From NCBI RefSeq assembly GCF_004335085.1, contig NZ_RQRS01000018.1, forward strand, positions 1 through 64,000: DNA of 64,000 nt, written 5' to 3'. This document shows positions 1 to 8,821 of the stretch, piece after piece; position 1 is the stretch's first letter; each line of letters opens with the position of its first letter. The translations under genes were made by a program, and so were the position numbers. This DNA is from Pedobacter nototheniae. Lineage in GTDB: Bacteria > Bacteroidota > Bacteroidia > Sphingobacteriales > Sphingobacteriaceae. The notes beneath the pieces were generated by a model, which saw only the letters and a program-made list of their open reading frames with translations, did no database searches and was not told the origin of the DNA.

Positions 1-1
1 A

Positions 2-772
2 TTTCCCGTGGTGATGGTTTCGCCATACGATGTAAATTTGATTATGGATGGAAGCGAGGAAAGAAGGCGTTTTATCGATAATGTAATTTCACAAACTGAT
101 TCTCATTATCTCGATCAACTGATTAATTATAATAAGATATTACAAAATAGAAATGCATTACTAAAGCAAATCGCGATCACCAAAAGATATGATCCAGCTT
201 TGCTTGAAATTTTAGATGAGCAGCTTGTTTTATCAGGAAATAAAATTTTTCTTTTGCGTAAAGCCTTTATGAATGATTTTATTCCGCTGTTTGATCAATA
301 TTATACTTACATTACCGACAACAATGAAATTGTTGAGCTAAATTATCAATCGCAACTGAACGAAAATCCTTTTGAGCAACTATTAAAAAAATCAGTAGAA
401 AAGGATAGGGTTTTAGAACGTACAACCACGGGGATACATAAGGATGAACTCGCTTTTATAATTAGTGGAATGCCTTTAAAGAAATTTGGATCCCAAGGGC
501 AACAGAAATCTTTTTTAATTGCTTTAAAGTTGGCTCAGTATGCTTATTTAGCTAAAAATAAAGGATTTAAACCACTGCTTTTGCTTGATGATATTTTTGA
601 TAAGCTTGATGATAATCGAGTGCAGAAATTAATGCAAATGGTATCTCATCAGGATTTTGGGCAAATATTTATTACAGATACCGGTATAGAAAGGGTGAAA
701 TCAGTTTTTAAAAAAATAGAAGTTGATGTAACTTTGTTCGAGGTAGAAAATGGAACTATAGAAAATGCGTAA
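2..772 (+). CDS. recF: DNA replication and repair protein RecF (C-terminal part)
   Basis: RecF is an SMC-like ATPase that loads RecA at single-strand gaps as part of RecFOR. The window opens inside the gene, so the N-terminal Walker A region is missing and the frame is open from base 2. Visible family features are the segment VSPYDVNLIMDGSEERRRF near the cut end, the ABC-type signature FGSQGQQKS about 95 residues before the C-terminus, and the Walker B/D-loop LLLLDDIFDKLDD about 65 residues before the end. About 256 of the usual 360 or so residues are present. The GTG and ATG codons at bases 8-16 are internal. The stop overlaps the next gene by 8 bases, so the two are translationally coupled. 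Identification is secure; only the 5' end is unknown. Confidence 0.95.
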   Translation, partial: FPVVMVSPYDVNLIMDGSEERRRFIDNVISQTDSHYLDQLINYNKILQNRNALLKQIAITKRYDPALLEILDEQLVLSGNKIFLLRKAFMNDFIPLFDQYYTYITDNNEIVELNYQSQLNENPFEQLLKKSVEKDRVLERTTTGIHKDELAFIISGMPLKKFGSQGQQKSFLIALKLAQYAYLAKNKGFKPLLLLDDIFDKLDDNRVQKLMQMVSHQDFGQIFITDTGIERVKSVFKKIEVDVTLFEVENGTIENA

Positions 773-1055
773 ACCTAATGATGTAACTTTAAAAGATGCC
801 ATCGGCAAAATGCTTGATGTGTATCGTTTACGCCGTAAATTTGATGAAACTTCCATTTTAGCCATCTGGCCCGAAATTATGGGAACGGCTATCGCAAACA
901 GAACTACTCAGATTTATATCCACGATAAAAAGCTTTTTATCAGAATCGAATCTTCCGTTATTAAAAATGAGTTGCTAATGGTACGCCAAGGTATTATTCA
1001 GAAACTGAATGACCATGCAGGAAGTATTGTAATTACAGAAATGGTTTTTCTATAA
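765..1055 (+). CDS. DUF721 domain protein (DciA-like)
   Basis: A 96-residue protein whose length and core (AIWPEIMGTAIANRT, then a beta-rich segment ending near residue 90) fit the DUF721/DciA family. DciA proteins help load the replicative helicase DnaB in bacteria without DnaC; that role here is inferred from the family. It overlaps recF by 8 bases, and DUF721 genes are often found next to recF, which supports both the start and a link to DNA replication or repair. No signal peptide or membrane segment is present. The operon appears to end at the hairpin just downstream. Confidence 0.8.
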   Translation: MRKPNDVTLKDAIGKMLDVYRLRRKFDETSILAIWPEIMGTAIANRTTQIYIHDKKLFIRIESSVIKNELLMVRQGIIQKLNDHAGSIVITEMVFL

Positions 1056-1063
1056 AATTTTAG

Positions 1064-1089
1064 GGTGTAAGGCTTTGAAACCTTACACC
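1064..1089 (+). terminator. Hairpin after the recF operon
   Basis: A perfect 9-bp stem, GGTGTAAGG paired with CCTTACACC, around an 8-base loop, placed 8 bases after the DUF721 stop. A T-rich stretch (TTTATATTTTTT) follows from 1092, a few bases after the stem, so it is a loose intrinsic terminator. The same GGGTGTAAGG sequence recurs in the fusA-rpsJ spacer. Confidence 0.55.
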
Positions 1090-1117
1090 GCTTTATATTT
1101 TTTCGGGGAAGCTTTTA

Positions 1118-1294
1118 TTAGCTTTTACCACCTCCGAATATTTTAGCCAGAATCCAGATAATTAAAGCAAGTACAACTACTACTATAATAATTCCAGACC
1201 AAACGCCAGCTTTAAATATTCCCTCTATCATTTGGCAACTGCCTAATGTGCTGCATAAAAATGCAATAAGTACTAATGGAAATGCTCTTTTCAT
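1118..1294 (-). CDS. Small predicted lipoprotein with one membrane segment (58 aa)
   Basis: Starts at the ATG ending at 1294 and encodes MKRAFPLVLIAFLCSTLGSC followed by about 38 residues. It has a lipoprotein signal with lipobox LGSC (Cys20), then GIFKAGVWSG, a hydrophobic helix of Ile/Val/Leu (about residues 35-51) and a short KIFGGGKS tail. Short proteins of this design (lipobox, KAGVWSG-like motif, one membrane helix) are, to my knowledge, common in Bacteroidota and have no established function. It lies alone between the recF operon and the FKBP gene. The coherent signal and motif support a real gene despite its size. Confidence 0.7.
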   Translation of the reverse strand: MKRAFPLVLIAFLCSTLGSCQMIEGIFKAGVWSGIIIVVVVLALIIWILAKIFGGGKS

Positions 1295-1353
1295 ATCTAA
1301 ATAATTTTGTATTAAGCTAACACAATATTGATATGAAAAGTTTTTGGAAAAGA

Positions 1354-2088
1354 TTATTTACCGTTTACTTTCAATAATTCTACTTCAAAAATTAACGTAC
1401 TGTACGGTGGAATATCTTGGCCATAACCACGCTCACCATAAGCTAAATTATAAGGAATGTAAAATTTGTATTTAGAACCTGCCGCCATTAATTGAACGCC
1501 TTCTGTCCAACCTTTAATTACCTGGTTTAAAGTAAAAGTAATTGGCTGACCTCTGTCGTAAGAACTATCAAACTGTTTGCCACTTAATAACGTTCCTTTA
1601 TAATGCACTAAAACAGAATCAGTTGCAGTAGGTTTAATGCCTGTCCCTGCGTTTAAAACCTCATATTGTAAGCCACTAGCAGTAGTTTGAACGCCTGCAC
1701 GTTTTTTGTTTTGCTCTAAAAAGTTTTTTCCCTCAGCAATATTCGGCGCAAATTTTGTTTTGTTAACACTTGCTAAAGCTTCGTTAATAGCAAGCTGAGC
1801 CTGTTGTTGATCTAGTAAAACTTTACCACCTGTAAAAGCATCTTTTAAACCTTTTATTAATATATCGTAATTTAAGGTGGTTAATCCAGTTGTTTTTAAC
1901 CCAGAACCAATTGATGTTCCAAAAGCATAACTCGCAGAATCTAACGAAGATTTAAGTGCGATTACGGTTGTTGTTTTTGTAGCAGGTGTTGGTTTTTTAG
2001 TAGCAGGCTTTTTAGCCGTAGTTTTAGTTTGTGCAAAAGATGTAACCGTTGCACCCGAAATAAGTATTGTTAAAATTGCTTTCTTCAT
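1354..2088 (-). CDS. Secreted FKBP-type peptidyl-prolyl cis-trans isomerase (Mip/FkpA-like)
   Basis: A 244-residue protein that should speed proline isomerisation during folding of envelope proteins. It has a signal peptide with a cleavage site after SFA (about residue 19), a Thr/Lys/Pro-rich linker (20-45), an FKBP_N dimerisation region (about 46-125), and a C-terminal FKBP domain (about 140-241). Active-site elements are visible: VHYKGTLLSGKQFDSSY, VIKGWTEGVQLM, and IPYNLAYGERG. The single FKBP domain and alpha-helical N-region match Mip/FkpA proteins. It is probably periplasmic. It appears to be transcribed alone. Two further FKBP proteins, lipoproteins of a different branch, lie at 6571-8695. 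Confidence 0.92.
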   Translation of the reverse strand: MKKAILTILISGATVTSFAQTKTTAKKPATKKPTPATKTTTVIALKSSLDSASYAFGTSIGSGLKTTGLTTLNYDILIKGLKDAFTGGKVLLDQQQAQLAINEALASVNKTKFAPNIAEGKNFLEQNKKRAGVQTTASGLQYEVLNAGTGIKPTATDSVLVHYKGTLLSGKQFDSSYDRGQPITFTLNQVIKGWTEGVQLMAAGSKYKFYIPYNLAYGERGYGQDIPPYSTLIFEVELLKVNGK

Positions 2089-2159
2089 GTTGTGTGTTGC
2101 TTTATAACCTGCAACTAAAGGCGTTTAATTTGATCGAAAGATACAAACTCTTTTAAAAC

Positions 2160-2188
2160 AATAAAACCCCGAAAATCGAGGTTTTATT
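2160..2188 (-). terminator. Terminator after ndk
   Basis: Inverted repeat AATAAAACC / GGTTTTATT with a small CCGAAAATCGA centre; read on the minus strand it is followed by TGTTTTAAAAG. It lies 20 bases downstream of the ndk stop. Confidence 0.7.
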
Positions 2189-2208
2189 TGAATCTTTTTT
2201 GCTAAAGC

Positions 2209-2628
2209 TTAGAAACGCTCGTCTGCTTTGAAGAAAAAGTTTCCTTCAATTTCTGCATTCTCATCAGAATCAGAACCATGAACCGCATTTGCATCGATAG
2301 ATTTTGCATATTTCTGGCGGATAGTACCTTCTGCAGCTTCAGCAGGATTAGTAGCACCAATTAATTTTCTGAAATCTTCAATAGCATTATCTTTTTCTAA
2401 AATAGCTGCAACGATAGGTCCTGAAGACATAAAGCTTACTAAATCTTTATAGAAAGGACGCTCAGCGTGTACTGCATAAAACTGACCAGCAGTTTCTTCA
2501 GTAAGCTTAGTATATTTTAATGCAATGATTTTGAAACCTGCATTTGTAATGTCGTTTAAAATTGCTCCAATATGGCCATTAGCTACTGCATCAGGCTTAA
2601 TCATGGTAAAAGTTCTGTTAGTGCTCAT
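2209..2628 (-). CDS. ndk: Nucleoside diphosphate kinase
   Basis: Transfers the gamma-phosphate of ATP to nucleoside diphosphates through a phosphohistidine, balancing NTP and dNTP pools in the cytosol. The 139-residue length is standard. Visible motifs: [12 protein letters not shown] at the N-terminus, the ERPFYKDL segment, SGPIVAAIL, and the catalytic-loop [12 protein letters not shown] with the active-site His at about residue 117. I chose the ATG at 2628 (MSTNRTF) rather than one five codons upstream because it gives the family start. A TAnnTTTG-type -7 element (TACTTTTG) sits 24 bases upstream of this ATG. Single-gene unit. Confidence 0.97.
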   Translation of the reverse strand: MSTNRTFTMIKPDAVANGHIGAILNDITNAGFKIIALKYTKLTEETAGQFYAVHAERPFYKDLVSFMSSGPIVAAILEKDNAIEDFRKLIGATNPAEAAEGTIRQKYAKSIDANAVHGSDSDENAEIEGNFFFKADERF

Positions 2629-2651
2629 TGTGTTTAATATCAATTTTTTTG

Positions 2652-2659
2652 CAAAAGTA
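2652..2659 (-). promoter_or_regulatory. ndk -7 promoter element
   Basis: TACTTTTG on the minus strand matches the Bacteroidota TAnnTTTG consensus, ending 24 bases before the ndk start codon. Confidence 0.55.
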
Positions 2660-2801
2660 CAATTATTTACCGAAAGATAAATTTTAGTAAAAGCATCTGG
2701 TTAAAAATTATTGCTAATCAGTCGATTATGCAATTATTTCAACGCTTCTATTCTTATTTAAATTAATTATAAATAAGGCTTTGTTTCTTAAAACGTTCTG
2801 C

Positions 2802-2809
2802 TATATTTG
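2802..2809 (+). promoter_or_regulatory. Promoter of the TonB-dependent receptor gene
   Basis: TATATTTG matches the Bacteroidota -7 consensus TAnnTTTG. A TTTG at 2780-2783, 18 bases upstream, fits the -33 element. No Fur-box was recognised with confidence. Confidence 0.65.
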
Positions 2810-2840
2810 CACAATTTAAAATCAATCTAAATAGACAAAC

Positions 2841-5327
2841 ATGTATAAAGCATTTACTAAATTTTTAAGCTTGTTAAGCCTTTTTATTATTCTCTGCTCA
2901 TCAAATACTATAGCGCAGACTAAAACAGGTGTAATTTCAGGAATAGTAAGGACGAGCGATGGAAAGCCCGCTCCATACATTAGTGTAGGTTTAAAAAGCA
3001 CTTCAAAAACCACAGAAACTGATGAAGAGGGCAAGTATACATTTAAAAACCTGAGTGAAGGTAATTATGTAATCAAAATTTCAGCTGTTGGAGTAGCAGC
3101 TCAAGAAAAAAATATTTCGGTGGTAAAGGGGCAAACTGTAAAAGTAGATTTCTCAATCGGAGAGTCATCTTCTCAATTGGATGAAGTTGCCGTTAATGGG
3201 TATAAAACACCAAATAAGAAACCTGTAAACCTGGGTAAAGTTGCCATTGCACCCATTGATTTACCGCAATCTGTTCAGGTTATTGGTAGTCAGGTAATTG
3301 CAGATCAACAGGCTAACACGCTAGGTGATGTAATGCGTAATGTTAATGGCGTAGCATTAGGTGCAAATCGTGGTTCGGTAGGCGAAAATTTTTATTCAAG
3401 AGGATATAGTTTGGGAGGTAATAATATATTTAAAAATGGTATTAGAACTAGCATTGGTGGTTCTCCAGAAGCAAGTACTTTAGAATCTGTTGAGGTGCTA
3501 AAAGGAAGTGCTGCATTACTATATGGTGGTGTTACTGGAGGATCTGTTGTAAATATGGTTACAAAGAAACCAAAGTTCGAATATGGAGGAGAGGTTTCCT
3601 TCCGTGCTGGCAGTTATGATTATTATAAGCCTAGCTTTGATTGGTACGGGCCTATGAGCAAAACCGCTGCTTTTCGTATCATAGGTACAGCAGAAACTTC
3701 AAATAGCTTTAGGGATATTGTTAAGTCTCAACGTATGTATGTTAACCCATCTATGCTATTTAAATTAGGTAGTAAAACAGAAGTATTGGTTCAAGCAGAT
3801 TATTTAAAGAGCGATTTTACTCCAGATTTTGGTGTAGGTTCTGTTGCCAGTAAAATTGTAGATTTTGGTAGAGAAAAATTTTTAAATGCACCGTGGGCAT
3901 ATAATAAAACAAATACATCAACTGCTCAGCTAAGTGTAATTCATAATTTTGATGAAAACTGGAAGTTAAATGTTTTGGCTTCCTTACAATCTTACAACAG
4001 AAATTACTTTGGTGCTGAGCGTATTCAAGCAAATGCCGATGGAATTACCGCACGTAATTTATCCCGAAGTAAAACTGATGAGTTTACCTATAACCAGCAA
4101 ATTAATTTAAATGGTATTTTTAAAACCTGGAATATAAAGCATACTTTATTGGTTGGTGCTGATGCAGATCAATCAAATGTTGTAAGTAGTACTTTTAATT
4201 TCGGGCAAAATCCAAATGGAAGTTTAATTACCTCTTATAACTATGGTGATATAAATGTATTTAAGCCAGAAACGTATTATGGTTCTGGAATAATGCCTGC
4301 CACCGAAATCTCACAATTAACTACAACATCGGTGTATAGAGTTGGTGGTTTTGTGCAGGATTTAATTGAGCTTAACAAACAGTTTAAGGTTTTGGCCGGA
4401 ATTAGATGGACATTCCAAAAAACACCAGTAACAGATTTTTCAAACTTATTAACTGGTGTTAGTGGTAAGAGTACACTTTTGGATAAAAAACTTGAAGATA
4501 AAAAAGATAAAGCTTACTCTCCAAAAGTTGGATTAATTTATCAACCAATAGAAACCACTTCATTTTATGTTAGTTATGCTAATAATTTTACTTCAAATGC
4601 TGGCGTGGATATTTATAATGGTGCTTTAAGTCCTTCAATTTTAGATCAATATGAAGCAGGTGTTAAAAATGATTTTTTTGACGGTAAGTTATCTGCAAAC
4701 GTTACTGTATATAGAATTAAGAATAGCAATTTAGCTCAAATGGCATTATTGAAAGCAGATGGAACTCCAAATTCTGATACAAACGTTAAAGAACTTACTG
4801 GTAAAACAGCGAGTGATGGAGTAGAATTAGATGTAACAGCCACATTGGTAAAAGGTCTAAATTTTATTGCTGGCTATAGTTACAATTTTATTCGCTTTAC
4901 AGAAACATTGGGTATAACAGATCTTTTCAATGAGAAAGGTGTAAAAACCGGACAAACTTCTGGATCAATCACTGGTGTTCGTTTAGTTGGCACAACGAAA
5001 AATAAGGCTAATGCGACCTTATTTTATACAATGCAAAATGGAACACTTGCAGGCTTGAAATTTGGAGCATCGGTATTCTATACAGGAGATCGTAGCGGTG
5101 GTTGGAATCCGACAAAGATTGAAATAGCTAAAGGTGAGAACCGTTTAATTCCTTTAAAAGGCTTCACAACTGTTGATCTTTCGGCAGGTTATAGTTGGAA
5201 AAAACTATCCATTTTGGGCAAGGTTTCTAATATAACAAACGAGCTAAGCTACTTTGTGCACGAGAATTATAGCGTAAACCCTATTCCTCCGCGTCAGTTT
5301 ATGACAACACTAGCCTATAAATTTTAA
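2841..5327 (+). CDS. TonB-dependent siderophore-type receptor
   Basis: An 828-residue outer-membrane receptor that should import a ligand, probably a ferric siderophore, with energy from TonB-ExbBD. It has a signal peptide ending SNTIAQ (1-26), a carboxypeptidase-D regulatory-like beta-sandwich (about 32-115: GVISGIVRTSDGKPAPYISV), a plug domain (about 133-240: LPQSVQVIGSQVIADQQ, FYSRGYSLGGNNI, VEVLKGSAALLYGG), and a 22-strand-type barrel ending in the outer-membrane signature Phe (LAYKF). The plug resembles FhuA/FecA-like siderophore receptors more than SusC, and no SusD partner follows. It has its own promoter and terminator. Substrate is inferred from the family only. Confidence 0.92.
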   Translation: MYKAFTKFLSLLSLFIILCSSNTIAQTKTGVISGIVRTSDGKPAPYISVGLKSTSKTTETDEEGKYTFKNLSEGNYVIKISAVGVAAQEKNISVVKGQTVKVDFSIGESSSQLDEVAVNGYKTPNKKPVNLGKVAIAPIDLPQSVQVIGSQVIADQQANTLGDVMRNVNGVALGANRGSVGENFYSRGYSLGGNNIFKNGIRTSIGGSPEASTLESVEVLKGSAALLYGGVTGGSVVNMVTKKPKFEYGGEVSFRAGSYDYYKPSFDWYGPMSKTAAFRIIGTAETSNSFRDIVKSQRMYVNPSMLFKLGSKTEVLVQADYLKSDFTPDFGVGSVASKIVDFGREKFLNAPWAYNKTNTSTAQLSVIHNFDENWKLNVLASLQSYNRNYFGAERIQANADGITARNLSRSKTDEFTYNQQINLNGIFKTWNIKHTLLVGADADQSNVVSSTFNFGQNPNGSLITSYNYGDINVFKPETYYGSGIMPATEISQLTTTSVYRVGGFVQDLIELNKQFKVLAGIRWTFQKTPVTDFSNLLTGVSGKSTLLDKKLEDKKDKAYSPKVGLIYQPIETTSFYVSYANNFTSNAGVDIYNGALSPSILDQYEAGVKNDFFDGKLSANVTVYRIKNSNLAQMALLKADGTPNSDTNVKELTGKTASDGVELDVTATLVKGLNFIAGYSYNFIRFTETLGITDLFNEKGVKTGQTSGSITGVRLVGTTKNKANATLFYTMQNGTLAGLKFGASVFYTGDRSGGWNPTKIEIAKGENRLIPLKGFTTVDLSAGYSWKKLSILGKVSNITNELSYFVHENYSVNPIPPRQFMTTLAYKF

Positions 5328-5348
5328 TTTAATAAAAACTAAATTTAA

Positions 5349-5386
5349 AAGCTGGCCATCTATTATAAGGATGGTCAGCTTTTTTT
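5349..5386 (+). terminator. Terminator after the TonB receptor
   Basis: Stem AAGCTGGCCATC paired with GATGGTCAGCTT (one G-T pair) followed by a run of seven T. It starts 22 bases after the receptor stop. Confidence 0.85.
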
Positions 5387-5478
5387 GTAAAGGGAGTTGT
5401 TTTAACTGAACAAGTTAGCGTTTAAAATACCTTAAAAACGAAAGCTTTAAATATCATATAATTAATGTGAAAATTACT

Positions 5479-5486
5479 TAGCTTTG
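5479..5486 (+). promoter_or_regulatory. Promoter of the DHH phosphoesterase gene
   Basis: TAGCTTTG, a full match to TAnnTTTG, ends 14 bases before the ATG. Confidence 0.6.
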
Positions 5487-5499
5487 CCACGCAAAAATT

Positions 5500-6510
5500 A
5501 TGTTAACACTACCCGAATTAAAATCAATACTGGCTACGCCAAAAAGAATTGTTATTACTACGCATCATAAACCTGATGGCGATGCAATGGGTTCATCTTT
5601 AGGTTTATATGGTTACCTGATTCAAAAAGGGCACCATGTTAAAGTAATTACACCAACAGATTATCCTAACTTTTTACATTGGATGCCGAACAATGCCGAT
5701 GTAATTATTTATACTGAAGAGCAAGAAAAGGCAGCTAAATTGGTTGATGAAGCCGCATTAATTTTCTGCTTAGATTTTAATACCTTAAGTCGTATCAATG
5801 AATTAGGAGAATTAGTTAGAGCTGCTGGTGCTAAAAAAATCATGATCGATCATCATCTGGAGCCAGAAGATTTCGATGATTATCGCCACTGGGATATTAA
5901 CGCATGCGCTGCAGCTCAATTGGTTTACGATTTTATTGTAAATCAACTAGAGGATGAAAAAGGCATTAGTAAAGATGTTGCAACGTGTTTATATACTGGT
6001 ATTATGACGGATTCGGGCTCTTTCCGCTTTCCATTAGCTACCTCAAATGTTTATCGTATTGCAGCTAACTTGATTGATTTAGGTGCCGAGCACTGGAAAA
6101 TACATCAGTTGGTTTACGATAATGCAAGTGAAGACAGGTTACGCTTTTTAGGCTACTGTTTATCTAATAAATTGGAGGTTTTAAGAGAATACAATACGGC
6201 AATAATTTCTGTAACAAAAGAAGAATTAGCTAAGTACAACAGCACAACCGGTGATACTGAAGGCGTAGTAAATTATGCATTATCAATTAACGGTATTCGC
6301 TTGGCTGCATTAATTATAGAACGTACCGATAAAGTTAAACTATCTTTGAGATCAACAGGGGATTTTCCTGCTAATGAAATTTGTAAGAAATATTTTAATG
6401 GTGGCGGACATAGAAATGCTGCTGGTGGAGCCTCGGATAACTCATTAACAGAAGTTGTTGATAAATTTAAAAGCATTTTGGTTGAATATAAAAACCAATT
6501 AATTGCTTAA
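5500..6510 (+). CDS. DHH/DHHA1 phosphoesterase, NrnA-like oligoribonuclease / pAp phosphatase
   Basis: A 336-residue cytosolic enzyme of the NrnA type, which degrades short oligoribonucleotides and dephosphorylates 3'-phosphoadenosine 5'-phosphate. The DHH domain carries metal ligands in THHKPDGDAMGSS (His22/His23, Asp26, Asp28), LDFNT (Asp92) and IDHHLEP (the DHH triad at 117-119). The DHHA1 domain has the substrate-binding GGGHRNAAGG (301-310). Length matches the family. It has its own -7 element, and the FKBP lipoprotein gene 60 bases downstream is probably cotranscribed. Whether it prefers nano-RNA or pAp cannot be read from sequence. Confidence 0.9.
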   Translation: MLTLPELKSILATPKRIVITTHHKPDGDAMGSSLGLYGYLIQKGHHVKVITPTDYPNFLHWMPNNADVIIYTEEQEKAAKLVDEAALIFCLDFNTLSRINELGELVRAAGAKKIMIDHHLEPEDFDDYRHWDINACAAAQLVYDFIVNQLEDEKGISKDVATCLYTGIMTDSGSFRFPLATSNVYRIAANLIDLGAEHWKIHQLVYDNASEDRLRFLGYCLSNKLEVLREYNTAIISVTKEELAKYNSTTGDTEGVVNYALSINGIRLAALIIERTDKVKLSLRSTGDFPANEICKKYFNGGGHRNAAGGASDNSLTEVVDKFKSILVEYKNQLIA

Positions 6511-6570
6511 AAAACGAAATAAAGAATAAATTAAATAACCAATAAAAACATTAAAAGTTAAATTAAATAA

Positions 6571-7566
6571 ATGAAAAGAGGAATTATTATTCTAGCAGCA
6601 GCAACATTAGGACTAGCGGCTTGTAAGCAAGAGAAAAAAGGTGCGGGAGGTTTATTATACACTGTTTATCACTCTGAAGGTAAAGAAAAAATCAAAGAAG
6701 GTGATATTGTTAAAATGAACTTTATTCAAACAAATGATAAGGATTCAGTTTTAGCAAGTTCTTACGAGAATGAAATGGCACAAGTATTTCCAGCTCAGAA
6801 AAAAACGTATGCTGGTGATATGAATGACGTTTTAACGCTTTTTGGTGAAGGTGATAGTGTAAAGTTTAAAATTAACTTAGATACTATGGCTTTTTATAGC
6901 AAACAGCCTAAGCCAGAGCAATTTAAAAATGATAAATACTTGACTTTTACAGTTAAATTTGAAAAAGTATTTAAAAAGAATGCCAACGAACCTGATTCTT
7001 TATTCAGAAAAAGAGCTTCAGAGTTTTTCCAAGCTGATTATAAAACCACTATGGAAGCTAAGAAAAAAGCTGAAGATGGGAAAATTAAAACTTACGTAGA
7101 GGATAATAAACTGAAAACTACAACTACTGCTTCTGGATTACAATACATTATCGAAAAACCAGGAACTGCAGATCGTGCCGCTCTTGGTGATACTGTTGAA
7201 GTAAACTATACTGGTAAACTAACTAAGAAAAATAAAAAAGGTACCTACACAATCTTTGATACAAGTGATGAGAAAGTAGCAAAGGCTGAAGGTAAATTCC
7301 AAGCTGGAAGACCTTACGGACCAACTAAAATGGCTGTAGGTGGCACAATTCCAGGTTTTACAGAAGCACTTCAATTAATTGGTAAAGGTGGTAAAATTAT
7401 GGCTATTATTCCTTCAAAATTAGGTTATGGAGAGCAAGGAGCAATGCAGGCTGGTATTATGCCATATAGCCCAATTGTTTTTGAACTTGAAATTAAAGAC
7501 ATTAAAAAAGGAACAGCTCCGGTAGCACAACCGCAACCAACTGTTGTTAATCCAGTTAAAAAATAA
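6571..7566 (+). CDS. FKBP-type peptidyl-prolyl isomerase lipoprotein
   Basis: A 331-residue predicted lipoprotein with signal and lipobox LAAC (Cys18). Residues 30-135 resemble a first degenerate FKBP-like unit (GDIVKMNFIQTNDKDSVLAS, FGEGDSVKFKI), a helical linker follows (about 140-185), and the C-terminal FKBP domain (about 186-312) contains TASGLQYIIEKPG, VEVNYTGKL, GTIPGFTEALQLIGKGGK and IPSKLGYGEQG. An insert between strands (TYTIFDTSDEKVAKAEGK) is shared with the next gene. It should assist folding at the outer or inner membrane. The neighbouring paralogue at 7724 keeps the same plan, so the pair came from tandem duplication. Confidence 0.9.
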   Translation: MKRGIIILAAATLGLAACKQEKKGAGGLLYTVYHSEGKEKIKEGDIVKMNFIQTNDKDSVLASSYENEMAQVFPAQKKTYAGDMNDVLTLFGEGDSVKFKINLDTMAFYSKQPKPEQFKNDKYLTFTVKFEKVFKKNANEPDSLFRKRASEFFQADYKTTMEAKKKAEDGKIKTYVEDNKLKTTTTASGLQYIIEKPGTADRAALGDTVEVNYTGKLTKKNKKGTYTIFDTSDEKVAKAEGKFQAGRPYGPTKMAVGGTIPGFTEALQLIGKGGKIMAIIPSKLGYGEQGAMQAGIMPYSPIVFELEIKDIKKGTAPVAQPQPTVVNPVKK

Positions 7567-7588
7567 AAACATTTCAAAAAGATGTTAA

Positions 7589-7625
7589 AGGTCCTGTTCA
7601 TTAATTTGAGCAGGACTTTTTTGTT
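7589..7625 (+). terminator. Terminator after the first FKBP lipoprotein
   Basis: Stem GTCCTGTTC / GAGCAGGAC (one G-T pair) followed by T6, 24 bases after the stop. It separates the two FKBP genes into distinct units. Confidence 0.85.
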
Positions 7626-7677
7626 TTTTCCGAAATACATTTTACACTGATTTTATAACATCCATATTATTATAAAC

Positions 7678-7685
7678 TATATTTG
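7678..7685 (+). promoter_or_regulatory. Promoter of the second FKBP lipoprotein
   Basis: TATATTTG, a perfect -7 consensus match, ends 39 bases upstream of the ATG, so this paralogue has its own promoter. Confidence 0.6.
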
Positions 7686-7723
7686 CGGCATCATTACGCT
7701 ATAAATAAGATTAAAAAGATAAA

Positions 7724-8695
7724 ATGAAAAAAGGAATTGTAATTGTATTGGCAGCAACTTTAGGTTTAGCTGCTTGTAATAACTTCAAAAAGGGTGAAGG
7801 TGATATGACCTACAAAATTTATAAAAGTGAAGGTAAAGCAAAAATCCAGGAGGGAGATTACGTAAAGTTAAATGCTGTACAATCAATTGAAACTAAAACC
7901 AATGGCGATTCTACACTTGTAAATACTTACGATAATGAACGACCTGCATTTTTTCCTATTGGAAAACCAATGTTTAAGGGAGATATGGTGGCAGCTTTAA
8001 AATTATTAGGCGAGGGAGATAGTGCTGTTTTTAAATTGAACCTTGATTCAATGGCTAAATATTCTGGACAGCCAAAACCAACAGGCTCTAAAGATAACTT
8101 TTCAACTTTTGTAGTTAAAATAGAAAAGGTTTTACATAAAGCGACTAATGAGCCTGATTCTATTTTTGAGAAAAAGAAAAGAGAGTTCTTCGAGTCAGAA
8201 TACAAAGTTTTAATTACTAAAAATAAGGCGACAGAAGAGGGTAAGATCAAAAAATATACTTCTGAAAATAATTTAACACCTAAAACTACGGCTTCAGGCC
8301 TACAATACGTTATCGAGGCTCCAGGTAATGCAGAGCGTGCAAGTTTAAAAGATACTATTGTGATTAATTATACTGGTCAGTTTACGAACAAAAAAGGTAA
8401 TGGGAAAATTAATGTATTTGATACTTCGGATGAGAAAATAGCTAAAGAAGCAGGTATTTACTCGCCAAGTGCGCAATATGCACCACGCCCAATGCCTTTA
8501 GGTCAATTACCGCAAGGCTTTATTGAAGGTGTGCAACTTATTGGTGCAGGTGGAAAGATTAAAATTATTCTTCCTTCAAAATTGGCTTATGGTGAAAATG
8601 GTGGCGGTCCGATTAATCCTTTCACCCCATTGGTTTTTGATGTAGAATTGAAACAAATTATTAAAAGCACCGCTACTGCTCCATTAGCAAAGTAG
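7724..8695 (+). CDS. FKBP-type peptidyl-prolyl isomerase lipoprotein, paralogue
   Basis: A 323-residue protein with the same plan as its upstream neighbour: lipobox LAAC (Cys18), a degenerate N-terminal FKBP-like unit (GDYVKLNAVQSIETK, LGEGDSAVFKLNLDSM), a charged helical linker (NEPDSIFEKKKREFFESEYK), and a C-terminal FKBP domain (about 185-315) with TTASGLQYVIEAPG, VINYTGQF, LPQGFIEGVQLIGAGGKIKI and LPSKLAYGENG. NEPDS in the linker and FDTSDEK in the insert are identical in both paralogues. It should be a membrane-anchored foldase facing the periplasm. It has its own promoter and terminator, so the copies may be expressed under different conditions. Confidence 0.9.
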   Translation: MKKGIVIVLAATLGLAACNNFKKGEGDMTYKIYKSEGKAKIQEGDYVKLNAVQSIETKTNGDSTLVNTYDNERPAFFPIGKPMFKGDMVAALKLLGEGDSAVFKLNLDSMAKYSGQPKPTGSKDNFSTFVVKIEKVLHKATNEPDSIFEKKKREFFESEYKVLITKNKATEEGKIKKYTSENNLTPKTTASGLQYVIEAPGNAERASLKDTIVINYTGQFTNKKGNGKINVFDTSDEKIAKEAGIYSPSAQYAPRPMPLGQLPQGFIEGVQLIGAGGKIKIILPSKLAYGENGGGPINPFTPLVFDVELKQIIKSTATAPLAK

Positions 8696-8713
8696 TTTTT
8701 AAAAATATTATTG

Positions 8714-8747
8714 AAACCCTGCTAATTTAATTGGCAGGGTTTTTTTA
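8714..8747 (+). terminator. Terminator after the second FKBP lipoprotein
   Basis: Stem AACCCTGC / GCAGGGTT followed by a run of T, 18 bases after the stop. Confidence 0.85.
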
Positions 8748-8821
8748 TTTAAAAATCATTGGTACAAGAACATAACCCGTGATTAATGCAGATGAATTTG
8801 GAAAGCAATTTCTGCAATAAT

